NCBI GenBank assembly: GCA_900551515.1
Contig: URWH01000104.1
Coordinates: forward strand, 1 to 6,729
Length of the DNA stretch: 6,729 bases
From: an uncultured Porphyromonadaceae bacterium
GTDB lineage: Bacteria; Bacteroidota; Bacteroidia; Bacteroidales; Muribaculaceae
Direction of reading: 5' to 3'
Shown here: positions 1 to 6,266 of the stretch, piece by piece
Layout: each line of letters opens with the position of its first letter
How positions within the stretch are numbered: position 1 is the stretch's first letter
Program-made: the position numbers and the translations under genes
Notes under the pieces: model-generated
The model's input: only the letters and a program-made list of their open reading frames with translations
Told to the model about the DNA's origin: nothing
Databases searched by the model: none

Positions 1-32
1 TTGAAAGAGCAGTTCGATTCTGCTATGGGCTA
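1..32 (+). tRNA. tRNA gene, 3' end only (isoacceptor unknown)
   Basis: Only the T arm and the 3' acceptor strand lie in the window. Bases 8-12 (AGCAG) pair perfectly with 20-24 (CTGCT) and enclose the seven-base loop TTCGATT at 13-19, which fits the tRNA T-loop consensus TTCRANY. The next seven bases, 25-31 (ATGGGCT), would be the 3' acceptor strand and A32 the discriminator. No CCA is encoded, so it would have to be added after transcription. Bases 1-7 belong to the variable loop or its junction. The anticodon lies outside the window, so the amino acid cannot be given. The 5' acceptor strand should read AGCCCAT or a G-U variant of it. A strong terminator follows within five bases, as expected for the last gene of a tRNA transcript. 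Confidence 0.7.
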
Positions 33-36
33 CATG

Positions 37-67
37 ACACTGCGATTGAAAAGTCGCAGTGTTTTTT
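37..67 (+). terminator. Rho-independent terminator after the tRNA
   Basis: A perfect 9-bp stem is formed by 37-45 (ACACTGCGA) and 54-62 (TCGCAGTGT) around an 8-base loop. It runs directly into six T residues at 62-67. This is a textbook intrinsic terminator for transcription from the left, so it ends the tRNA transcript and separates it from the gene at 131. The upstream side has no A tract, so it should work in one direction only. Confidence 0.88.
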
Positions 68-130
68 ATATATCCCCGCACCTGCCTGCCATGGCTTCTG
101 TGCTGTAACCGCTAAGAATCTCCCCCGCAT

Positions 131-889
131 ATGATATCATCAGACCTGCGGCTGCTCCTCGACAGCGAGGCCGCCCGCATCAACAATCCGGCTTTCATCG
201 ATCTCGACCCGGTGCAGTTTCCGCGGCGCTTCACCGCGCTGCCCGACATCGAGATAGCCGCGCTGCTCTGTTCGTCGATAGCGTGGGGCAACCGCAAGAT
301 GATATGCCGCAACTGCGACCGAATGCTCGCCCTCATGGGTCACGATCCGTATAACTACGTCATGGACCGCGCCTACGAGGATCTTCCCGACGGCAACATC
401 CACCGCACCTTCTTTGCCTCCAACCTCCGCCATTTCCTGCGCGGCCTTCACACCATATATTCGCGCTTCGGGTCGCTCAATGATTTCGCCCGTCACCACC
501 GCATCGGCGACGACGAATTCCCCTCGTGGCGGCTTGTGGAGCTGATCAATGGCGAGCTGTGTACCGCCAACGAAGGCCGCACCGACTCGCGCTGCCTGCC
601 GCTCAATCTGCAGCAGACGGCACTGAAGCGCGTCAATATGGCCCTGCGGTGGCTCGTGCGCAACGACGGCATCGTGGATATCGGCGTGTGGGACGCCATA
701 ACGCCGGCACAGCTCTACATTCCGCTCGACGTGCATGTGGGCGACACCGCCCGCAATCTCGGCCTCGTGACGCGCAAAGCCAACGACCGCCGCACCACCG
801 TTGAGCTCACGCAGATGCTGCGCACACTCCGCCCCGACGATCCGGTGATCTACGATTACGCCCTTTTCGGCATCGGCATAATGTTATAA
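131..889 (+). CDS. TIGR02757 family protein (DUF2400)
   Basis: This 252-residue protein matches the TIGR02757/DUF2400 family from memory, at about its usual length. Recognisable blocks are the N-terminal INNPAFIDLDPVQFPRRF region (17-34), IEIAALLCSSIAWGNRK (40-56), the ALKRVNMALRWLVR block (164-177), IPLDVHVGDTARNLGL (197-212) and a C-terminal DPVIYDYALFGIG (237-249). The family has no established function that I know of. There is no signal peptide or membrane segment, so it should be cytoplasmic. The Asp200-Val-His202 segment resembles the catalytic Asp segment of HhH-GPD DNA glycosylases, so a DNA-repair-like fold is possible, but that is inference. The ATG at 131 is chosen because the conserved N-terminus begins about 15 residues later and a stop codon-rich AT tract and a terminator lie upstream. 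No Shine-Dalgarno sequence is visible, as is common in Bacteroidota. It appears to be a single-gene unit: a terminator lies before it, and a 128-base gap with its own candidate promoter lies after it. Confidence 0.9.
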   Translation: MISSDLRLLLDSEAARINNPAFIDLDPVQFPRRFTALPDIEIAALLCSSIAWGNRKMICRNCDRMLALMGHDPYNYVMDRAYEDLPDGNIHRTFFASNLRHFLRGLHTIYSRFGSLNDFARHHRIGDDEFPSWRLVELINGELCTANEGRTDSRCLPLNLQQTALKRVNMALRWLVRNDGIVDIGVWDAITPAQLYIPLDVHVGDTARNLGLVTRKANDRRTTVELTQMLRTLRPDDPVIYDYALFGIGIML

Positions 890-946
890 AAACCTAACGC
901 AGAAAAATCCGGGCCGCTCCGGCCGATAGGTTCACAAAATTGTTTG

Positions 947-954
947 TAATTTTG
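947..954 (+). promoter_or_regulatory. Candidate Bacteroidales -7 promoter box upstream of the DUF1573 genes
   Basis: TAATTTTG at 947-954 is an exact match to the Bacteroides primary sigma factor -7 consensus TAnnTTTG. It sits in the only large + strand intergenic gap, 63 bases before the ATG at 1018. No TTTG element is seen at the expected -33 distance (around 922-927), so the match is partial. Transcription from here would give a leader of roughly 55-60 bases. Its last 30 bases are A-rich and free of Shine-Dalgarno sequence, which is typical of well-translated Bacteroidota genes. The promoter would serve 1018-2497 and possibly meaB. Confidence 0.45.
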
Positions 955-1017
955 AATCGGAGCTTTTTCCATCGGCTCCAGCGTCACTCATAAACAAAAA
1001 TTCAAAAAAAGTAGATT

Positions 1018-1404
1018 ATGAAACGATTGCTCTTAATGCTCATAACGGTCCTGACACTGAGCCTCGGCGCCTCGGCTGCCGACAAAGGTGCGGCCATCAC
1101 ATTCAATAATACGAAGCACGATTTCGGCACCATCAAGTCGACCGACGGCCGCGTGACGGCCGTGTACCGTTTCACCAACACCGGCACGGCACCGCTGGTG
1201 ATAATCACCGTTTCCAACGGCGGCTGCGGCTGCACCACGCCCTCCTATCCGAAGGCGCCGATAGCGCCGGGTCAGACGGGCGAGATAAAGATCCAGTTCG
1301 ATCCGTCGGGCCGTCGCGGCGAGTTCAACCGCGAGGTGAAAGTGAAGACCAATGCATCGAAAAAACGCACTTCGCTCCGCTTTTCCGGAGTGATAATCCC
1401 CTGA
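1018..1404 (+). CDS. DUF1573 domain-containing exported protein (single domain)
   Basis: This is a 128-residue secreted protein. Residues 1-21 form a Sec signal peptide: MKR, a hydrophobic core, then a likely cleavage after ASA (18-20) or one residue later. The rest is one DUF1573 domain, an immunoglobulin-like beta sandwich. Its hallmark pieces are KHDFGTI (33-39), YRFTNTGTAPLVI (50-62), the Cys70-Gly-Cys72 motif followed by TTPSYPKAPIAPG (73-85), and FDPSGRRGEF (94-103), ending in a beta strand (RTSLRFSGVI). Family length and layout are normal. DUF1573 proteins are abundant in Bacteroidota and are exported, but no biochemical role is established. The paired cysteines suggest a disulfide or metal contact, which is inference. 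The stop codon lies 4 bases before the next gene, a longer relative, so the two are almost certainly co-transcribed and translationally linked. The A-rich leader just upstream supports the ATG at 1018. Confidence 0.92.
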   Translation: MKRLLLMLITVLTLSLGASAADKGAAITFNNTKHDFGTIKSTDGRVTAVYRFTNTGTAPLVIITVSNGGCGCTTPSYPKAPIAPGQTGEIKIQFDPSGRRGEFNREVKVKTNASKKRTSLRFSGVIIP

Positions 1405-1408
1405 CGAT

Positions 1409-2497
1409 ATGAAGAGAATAACACTGTTCATGATGCTTGCCGTGTCGGCCGTGCTCGGAGCGCGTGCCGTAACGGAACTCGTGTGGCTTAATCCCACGCA
1501 TGATTTTGGAGCGTTCCGCGAAGAGATGGGGCCTGTGACCTGCGTTTTCAAGGCAGTCAACGTGGGCAACGAGCCTGTGACCGTGATCGATGCGCGTGCC
1601 AATTGCGGCTGCACACGTCCGGCCTATCCCCGCACTCCCGTCGCCCCGGGCGACACGCTTTGCGTGTCGGTGTCCTACAATCCCAGCGGACGTCCCGGCA
1701 GCTTCCGCAAGCAGGTGAAGGTGTCGGCCAACACTAATCCTTCGTCGTATATCCTCTCAATCCGCGGCACGGTGATCGGCGCTCCCGCCACGCTGCAGGC
1801 CCGCTATCCCGTCGAGGCCGGCCGTATGCGCCTGAGCAACCGCATCTCACCCTTCGGCGAGACTACCAAAGGCCATGTGCTCGCTGCCGCCATCAACATC
1901 TACAACCCCACCGCCGACACGATCACTCCGGCCATCGGACGCAAACCGGACTACATCAATGTGCTGTTCCGGCCTGAAATAATAGCTCCCGGCGAGCAGA
2001 CCACGGCGTCGCTCACCGCCTACACCGACCGTGCCGAGGGCTGGGGAGTCATCGAGGACTCGCTGCTGCTGATCCCCGACAAGAGCCATCCCGAGGACGC
2101 TATCGAGATCTCCACCGTGATGATAGTCAACGAAGATTTCTCGAAGCTCACCGATAAGGAACGTGCCGACGCGCCCGTAGTGACCGTGTCGGAAAAAAGC
2201 GTCGATTTCGGCCGCGTCAATCCCGCCGACGGCCCGGTGACCCGCACATTCACCATCAGCAATACCGGCCGGAATCCGTTGCTTGTGCGCCGCGTCTATT
2301 CGCCCGACAAGGCGCTCACCGTCAGCGTCAGCTCCTCTAAAATCAAGCATGGCGGCGAGGCTAAGGTGACCGTCACCTTCGATCCGTCGAAGGCCGATCC
2401 GTCGTCGGACATGCTCAACGCGCGCATCACCCTCATCACCAATGCTCCCGCCACGCCCTCGCAGATCATCCGCGCCGTGAGCGAGATTGTCAGATAA
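1409..2497 (+). CDS. DUF1573 domain-containing exported protein (multi-domain)
   Basis: This is a 362-residue secreted protein with a signal peptide at 1-20 (MKRITLF..., likely cleaved after ARA). Three beta-sandwich units can be read. The first (about 24-122) is a DUF1573 domain with HDFGAF (31-36), Cys66-Gly-Cys68 and PAYPRTPVAPG (71-81). It aligns closely with the domain of the gene just upstream, so the two are tandem paralogues. The second (about 130-240) is more divergent, with NIYNPTAD (163-170) and IIAPGEQTTA (191-200). The third (about 257-360) begins VDFGRV (265-270), continues DGPVTRTFTISNTGRNPLLVRRV (274-296), and has lost the CGC motif; this kind of domain is similar to ASPM/SPD-2/Hydin-like repeats. 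No membrane anchor or sorting signal is seen at the C-terminus, so a periplasmic or outer-face location is likely. Function is unknown. It lies 37 bases before meaB on the same strand with no terminator visible between them. Confidence 0.9.
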   Translation: MKRITLFMMLAVSAVLGARAVTELVWLNPTHDFGAFREEMGPVTCVFKAVNVGNEPVTVIDARANCGCTRPAYPRTPVAPGDTLCVSVSYNPSGRPGSFRKQVKVSANTNPSSYILSIRGTVIGAPATLQARYPVEAGRMRLSNRISPFGETTKGHVLAAAINIYNPTADTITPAIGRKPDYINVLFRPEIIAPGEQTTASLTAYTDRAEGWGVIEDSLLLIPDKSHPEDAIEISTVMIVNEDFSKLTDKERADAPVVTVSEKSVDFGRVNPADGPVTRTFTISNTGRNPLLVRRVYSPDKALTVSVSSSKIKHGGEAKVTVTFDPSKADPSSDMLNARITLITNAPATPSQIIRAVSEIVR

Positions 2498-2534
2498 TCA
2501 AAGCCTTAAACCAATAGCCCAATCACGATAAGCC

Positions 2535-3641
2535 ATGGCAGACAAAATCGAACATCCTGAAAACGAATCGCAATACATTGGCCTGACGGTCAACTCAGGC
2601 GTGGCCCAGCCGCCGAGTGTCAACCCCTATCTCAAACGCCACCGGCGCAAGCCTATGCCGTCGGCCGCCGAGATGGTCGAAGGCATAGTGAAAGGCGACG
2701 TCACCATGCTTTCGCGCGCCGTGACGCTCGTCGAGAGCCTGTCGGCCGACCATCAGGTGATAGCCCAGGAAGTGATAGAGAAGTGTCTGCCTCACTCTGG
2801 CAACTCGCGGCGCATCGGCATCACCGGCGTGCCGGGTGCCGGCAAGTCGACGTCGATCGACGTGTTCGGCCTGCATGTGCTCAAGCAAGGCGGCAAACTG
2901 GCCGTGCTTGCCATCGATCCGTCGAGCGAGCGCACCAAAGGCTCTATCCTCGGCGACAAGACGCGCATGGAGCGCCTTGCCGTTCATCCCAAGGCGTTTG
3001 TGCGTCCCAGCCCGTCGGCTGGCTCGCTCGGCGGTGTAGCCCGCAAGACGCGCGAAACCATAGTGCTGTGCGAGGCGGCCGGGTTCAACAATATCTTCGT
3101 GGAGACCGTGGGCGTGGGTCAGAGTGAGACAGCCGTTCATTCGATGGTCGATTTCTTCCTGCTCCTTCAGCTTGCCGGCACCGGCGATGAGCTGCAGGGC
3201 ATCAAGCGCGGCATCATGGAGATGGCCGACGGCATCGTGATCAACAAGGCCGACGGCGACAACATCCCGCGCGCTCAGTTGGCGCAGGCTCAGTTCAGAA
3301 GCGCTCTGCATCTCTTCCCGCCGACAGCTTCCGGCTGGCAGCCCGAGGTGCTCACTTATTCGGGCTATTACGAGCTTGGAATCGCTGAAGTGTGGGATAT
3401 GGTCGACCGCTATTTCGCTTTTGTGACCGAGAACGGCTATTTCGAGCAGAAACGCCTCGAGCAGGCGCGCTACTGGATGCGTGAGACGATCGACGAACAG
3501 CTGCGCCTCCATTTCTATGGCAACCCCGACATTGCCGCCCTTCTCGCCGACCGCGAGGCGCGCGTTCTGGCCAACCGCCAGAGTTCGTTCACGGCCGCCC
3601 GTGATGTGCTCGACGTCTATTTCGGGTCGATGCGCAAATGA
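2535..3641 (+). CDS. meaB: Methylmalonyl-CoA mutase-associated GTPase MeaB
   Basis: MeaB is the G-protein chaperone that gates delivery of adenosylcobalamin to methylmalonyl-CoA mutase and protects that enzyme from inactivation. In Bacteroidales the mutase serves the succinate-to-propionate route. The 368-residue protein has every GTPase signature. The P-loop is GVPGAGKST at 98-106 (Lys104, Ser105). The family-specific stretch AIDPSSERTKGSILGDKTRM lies at 126-145. ETVGVGQSE (190-198) is the switch/G3 region, and NKAD (237-240) is the guanine-specifying G4 motif. The C-terminal helical segment (about 303-368, EQKRLEQARYWMRETIDEQL...) matches the dimerisation arm. About 90 residues precede the P-loop, including a polar, probably flexible first 40; extra N-terminal length is usual for the MeaB/ArgK group. 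It was once named ArgK, an ATPase for lysine/arginine/ornithine transport, but that assignment is obsolete. The mutase genes are not in this window, so the cognate enzyme must be elsewhere. The gene lies 37 bases after the DUF1573 pair and may share its transcript. Confidence 0.95.
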   Translation: MADKIEHPENESQYIGLTVNSGVAQPPSVNPYLKRHRRKPMPSAAEMVEGIVKGDVTMLSRAVTLVESLSADHQVIAQEVIEKCLPHSGNSRRIGITGVPGAGKSTSIDVFGLHVLKQGGKLAVLAIDPSSERTKGSILGDKTRMERLAVHPKAFVRPSPSAGSLGGVARKTRETIVLCEAAGFNNIFVETVGVGQSETAVHSMVDFFLLLQLAGTGDELQGIKRGIMEMADGIVINKADGDNIPRAQLAQAQFRSALHLFPPTASGWQPEVLTYSGYYELGIAEVWDMVDRYFAFVTENGYFEQKRLEQARYWMRETIDEQLRLHFYGNPDIAALLADREARVLANRQSSFTAARDVLDVYFGSMRK

Positions 3642-3668
3642 TATTATAGTAAGAGATCAGGCTCTTGA

Positions 3669-3706
3669 CCGCCACATAGCGCCGCTGACGGTATTTCCGG
3701 TGGCGG
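3669..3706. terminator. Inverted repeat between convergent genes, possible terminator
   Basis: In the 72-base gap between two converging genes, CCGCCAC (3669-3675) pairs with GTGGCGG (3700-3706) as a perfect 7-bp stem. The 24-base loop holds a small inner CCG/CGG hairpin (3682-3684 with 3689-3691). A second weak stem, AAGAG/CTCTT, lies at 3651-3655 and 3662-3666. The position is right for a two-way terminator, but neither side has a good T tract. The nearest is TTATTTT at 3714-3720, inside the end of the M16 gene. It may instead act as a transcript 3'-end stabiliser. Confidence 0.3.
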
Positions 3707-3713
3707 CTTCGGC

Positions 3714-4949
3714 TTATTTTGCCCGGTAGATGAGCGTGCAGAGCCGCTGCGGGCTGAACAGCCGTGCGGCAACGCGGCTGATGTCGGCGGCGGTGATGCT
3801 GCGGTAGGCCGAGATGATGTTGTTGATATCCTCGCCGTTCATGACCGCTTTGGCCAGCTCGCGCGCTTTGGCCACATAGCTCAGGCGCGCAAATACGGCG
3901 TTGCTCTCGAAGCGGTTGAGGGTCCTGTTCAGTTCGTGGTCGCTCACCGGCTCGGTGGCTATTCTCCGCATCTGTGCAAGCAGCGCCTGCTCGCCGGCGG
4001 CCACGGTGGCTTCATCGTTGGATCGCAGGCTTCCCGAGAGCATTATGAAGCCCTCTTCCTCGTTGCCCGAGACGGAGGCGTCGGCCGCCGTGAAGAGATC
4101 GGTGCCCATCACCAGCTCGCGGTTGAAGCGTGCTGAATGACCGGATGCAAGGATGTCGGTGATGAGGTCGGCCACGCGGTAGTCGGGATGGCTGTAGGCG
4201 TCCATGCGTGCCGCTATGATGATGCGTGTCTGCGGCACGTCGCGCACCACCTCGAGGCGCCGCGGCGCGGTCTGTTCCGGTTCCGCGCTGTAGGTGCGCG
4301 GCGCGATGTCGCGGCGCGGTATCGGCCCGAACCATTTGTCGGCCAGCTTGAAGGTGCGTTCCGCCGATATGCGGCCGGCAACGGCGAGCACGGCATTGTT
4401 GGGCACGTAATGGCTGAAGAAGAAGCGTTTCACATCGTCCATGGTCACACGCTCGATGTGGCTCAGCTCACGTCCGATGGTCGGATAGCTGTAGGGGTGG
4501 GTGGTGTAGATGAGGCCTCGCAGTAGATGGCCGATGTCGCCATAGGGCTTGTTGAGGCATGTCTGCTTGAATTCCTCCATCACCACGTTGCGCTGCACCT
4601 GCAGCGATTGTGGAGTGAAGGCCAAACGCAGCATGCGGTCGCTTTCGGTCCAGAATGCCGTGGCTATGTTTTCGGCCGGTACGATGTCGTAGAAGTTGGT
4701 GAAATCGTTTGATGTCCAGGCGTTACTGGCGCCTCCGGCCATTTCAAGCGCGTAGTCGTAGTCGGGAACGTTGACCGATCCGCCGAACATAAGATGCTCA
4801 AACAGGTGAGCCATGCCCGTGAGACGGGGCGACTCGTCGCGCGCACCGACATTGTAGAGTATGTTCAGTGCGATGTGCGAGGTCGAGTCATCGCGATGAT
4901 GCACAACCCGCAGTCCGTTTTCGAGCGTATGTAGCGAATATTCAATCAT
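3714..4949 (-). CDS. M16 family (pitrilysin-type) zinc metallopeptidase
   Basis: This 411-residue protein is an inverted-motif zinc peptidase. The zinc site His48-Leu-Phe-Glu51-His52 (HxxEH) lies in TGMAHLFEHLMFGGS, and the third ligand is probably Glu126 in NVVMEEF (121-127), the right distance downstream. It is one complete M16B-type unit of two homologous halves. The N-terminal catalytic half runs to about residue 200. The C-terminal non-catalytic half contains ADLITDILASGHSARFNREL and the usual arrangement of a FESNAVF...YVAKARELA helix near the end. There is no signal peptide, so it should act in the cytoplasm, probably as a dimer that degrades peptides, as for bacterial M16B enzymes. 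Its ATG overlaps the stop codon of the upstream isomerase gene (ATGA, 4946-4949), so translation is probably coupled. It is the last gene of the - strand operon and converges on meaB. The substrate is unknown. Confidence 0.94.
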   Translation of the reverse strand: MIEYSLHTLENGLRVVHHRDDSTSHIALNILYNVGARDESPRLTGMAHLFEHLMFGGSVNVPDYDYALEMAGGASNAWTSNDFTNFYDIVPAENIATAFWTESDRMLRLAFTPQSLQVQRNVVMEEFKQTCLNKPYGDIGHLLRGLIYTTHPYSYPTIGRELSHIERVTMDDVKRFFFSHYVPNNAVLAVAGRISAERTFKLADKWFGPIPRRDIAPRTYSAEPEQTAPRRLEVVRDVPQTRIIIAARMDAYSHPDYRVADLITDILASGHSARFNRELVMGTDLFTAADASVSGNEEEGFIMLSGSLRSNDEATVAAGEQALLAQMRRIATEPVSDHELNRTLNRFESNAVFARLSYVAKARELAKAVMNGEDINNIISAYRSITAADISRVAARLFSPQRLCTLIYRAK

Positions 4950-5806
4950 TTCTGACCGTTGCCGGCGATTATTTCCATTGATATGATGCGCACGTCGGTG
5001 AGTGGTCGTTCGTTGGCGTCGGTGGCCACGGCGCCTATGCTGTCGACCACGTCGAGGCCGTCGGTCACTTCACCGAACACGGTGTATTCGCCGTCGAGCG
5101 CCGGAGCGCCGCCGACGGTGGTGTAGGCCTGGCGCTGCTCGGGGGTGAATGTGAAGCGGTTGGCCTTGGCCTGATTCTCAGCTTCGATCACCAGGCTGTC
5201 CTGAAGCGCGCTCAGTCCTTTGAAGTCGTGGGCGCGGCGCATGGCCATTATGGTGTCGCGGTGCTGTTCGTTGAGGGCGGAGAGTATCTTCTGCTCCAGC
5301 TCGAGAGTGGTGCGCCGTTCGGTTGAGCGCAGTTTGCCTTCCGGCACCACCTTGCCGGTGACGAAATAGAATTGCGAGCCGCTCGACCGTTTATCGGGGT
5401 TGGTGTCGTCGCTCTCGCGTGCGGCCGCCAGCGCTCCGTGTTTGTGGAAATGCTTCGGATAGCGGATTTCGGCTTCGAGGGTGTAGCCCGGGGTGCCGGA
5501 GCCGAGATGCTGTCCGGGCGCGGCGTTGACCGATTCGCGGTCGCCGCCCTGCACGACGAATCCCGGCACAACGCGGTGAAACAGGACGCCGTCGTAGTAG
5601 CCTTCCGAAGCGAGTTTCAGGAAGTTGTCGCGGTGGATGGGCGTGTCGTTATACAGCTCCACGGTGATGTCGCCGGCCGTGGTGTGGATGAGCACGCGGG
5701 GGCAGGCAGTTGAGTCGGGTGTGTCCATGTCGGATGATGATGCGTAGGCTGCGGTGGCAATACCGACGGCCATGATTGTGATTATTTTTCGGAGAGCGGA
5801 TTTCAT
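4946..5806 (-). CDS. Exported cyclophilin-type peptidyl-prolyl cis-trans isomerase
   Basis: Cyclophilins speed cis-trans isomerisation of Xaa-Pro bonds, here probably in the periplasm. The start chosen (5806) gives 286 residues and places a clear signal peptide at 1-23 (MKSALRKIITIMAVGIATAAYA, cut near Ala22). A longer frame opens at 5884, but its extra 26 residues overlap the upstream gene and would bury the signal peptide. Catalytic-core motifs are LFHRVVPGFVVQGGD (75-89, with the catalytic Arg79), SSGSQFYFVTG (141-151) and ALDGEYTVFGEV (236-247). The human CypA Trp121 position is Ala236, a change common in bacterial members. About 75 charged, helix-prone residues (152-226) are inserted between the SQFYF and LDGEY blocks, making the protein longer than a minimal cyclophilin of about 165 residues. 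It lies 7 bases after the 124-residue gene and overlaps the M16 gene by 4 bases, so it is in the middle of the operon. Confidence 0.93.
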   Translation of the reverse strand: MKSALRKIITIMAVGIATAAYASSSDMDTPDSTACPRVLIHTTAGDITVELYNDTPIHRDNFLKLASEGYYDGVLFHRVVPGFVVQGGDRESVNAAPGQHLGSGTPGYTLEAEIRYPKHFHKHGALAAARESDDTNPDKRSSGSQFYFVTGKVVPEGKLRSTERRTTLELEQKILSALNEQHRDTIMAMRRAHDFKGLSALQDSLVIEAENQAKANRFTFTPEQRQAYTTVGGAPALDGEYTVFGEVTDGLDVVDSIGAVATDANERPLTDVRIISMEIIAGNGQK

Positions 5807-5813
5807 GATTCTG

Positions 5814-6188
5814 TCAGATACCGGTGGGGAAAATGCGTTTGTGAATGCGGCGGAAATTGTCGTCGGAGGCTTTGAGCTCATCAACGCGGTCGGCGTAGTC
5901 CTCGCCCCAGATGTCGGGGAGCAGACGGCCTATGTAGGCGCGGTCGCGGTCCTTGTCGATAGCTGCGGCTATCAGACGGCTTACCGAAGGCGCGAATTTT
6001 TCGGCGTCGATGGCGTGGAGATAGCGTGCGGCGCTCACGCAGAACTGACCGCAGGGATCCACGGCCACCATGTTTTCAATCAGTTCGGGCAGATCGTTTT
6101 CGATCGAGTCGATGTTGTTGGCGATATATTCATAAGTGAGCAGGCCGTCGGGGTCCTTGCTGAGTTTTTTCTTCAGATCTTCGTCCAT
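5814..6188 (-). CDS. Conserved hypothetical protein, 124 residues
   Basis: I do not recognise a named family, though the text resembles short conserved proteins I associate with Bacteroidales genomes. It is predicted to be cytoplasmic, acidic in its first half and mostly helical, with no signal peptide or membrane segment. Visible blocks are ELIENMVAVDPCGQFCVSAARYLHAIDAEKFAP (35-67), SRLIAAAIDKDRDRAYIGRLLPDIWGEDYADRV (69-101) and a basic end, DDNFRRIHKRIFP (109-121). Two cysteines (46 and 50) sit four residues apart; a metal or redox role cannot be claimed from that. The repeated helix-turn-helix look suggests an alpha-helical repeat or small bundle, which is inference. The gene is real by context: it is complete, reads in the operon's direction, and stops 7 bases before the isomerase start. 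The 78-base gap before it holds no clear promoter, so it may be read from the IMPACT-family gene upstream. Confidence 0.82.
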   Translation of the reverse strand: MDEDLKKKLSKDPDGLLTYEYIANNIDSIENDLPELIENMVAVDPCGQFCVSAARYLHAIDAEKFAPSVSRLIAAAIDKDRDRAYIGRLLPDIWGEDYADRVDELKASDDNFRRIHKRIFPTGI

Positions 6189-6266
6189 TGTCTTTGATTG
6201 GTGGTGAAATGTGATTTATATGGTTTGATAAATCGTTCTTATTGAATGGGGGAGGGCGTCGTGCCG

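Noticed and set aside
140..736. A 198-codon open frame on the - strand
   Set aside because: It is a shadow of the TIGR02757 gene, with no motif and no gene-like context. The + strand protein matches a known family along its full length.
1033..1614. A 193-codon open frame on the - strand across both DUF1573 genes
   Set aside because: It spans the junction of two well-supported + strand genes and has low-complexity, shadow-like composition.
2595..3512. A 305-codon open frame on the - strand
   Set aside because: It lies wholly opposite meaB, which has unmistakable GTPase motifs. Its translation is rich in His, Arg and Ala with no recognisable domain, as expected for an antisense shadow in GC-rich coding DNA.
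5807..5884. An upstream in-frame start for the isomerase that would add 26 residues
   Set aside because: It would overlap the 124-residue gene by about 70 bases and place the signal peptide inside the protein. The ATG at 5806 gives a normal secreted N-terminus.
5754..6197. A 147-codon open frame on the + strand
   Set aside because: It is antisense to the 124-residue gene and the isomerase start. Its translation is a Val/Gly/Phe-rich shadow with no domain.
6189..6266. Possible promoter for the - strand operon in the gap before the 124-residue gene
   Set aside because: The stretch is AT-rich, but on the - strand I find no TAnnTTTG box and no convincing -33 element, so no promoter is called.
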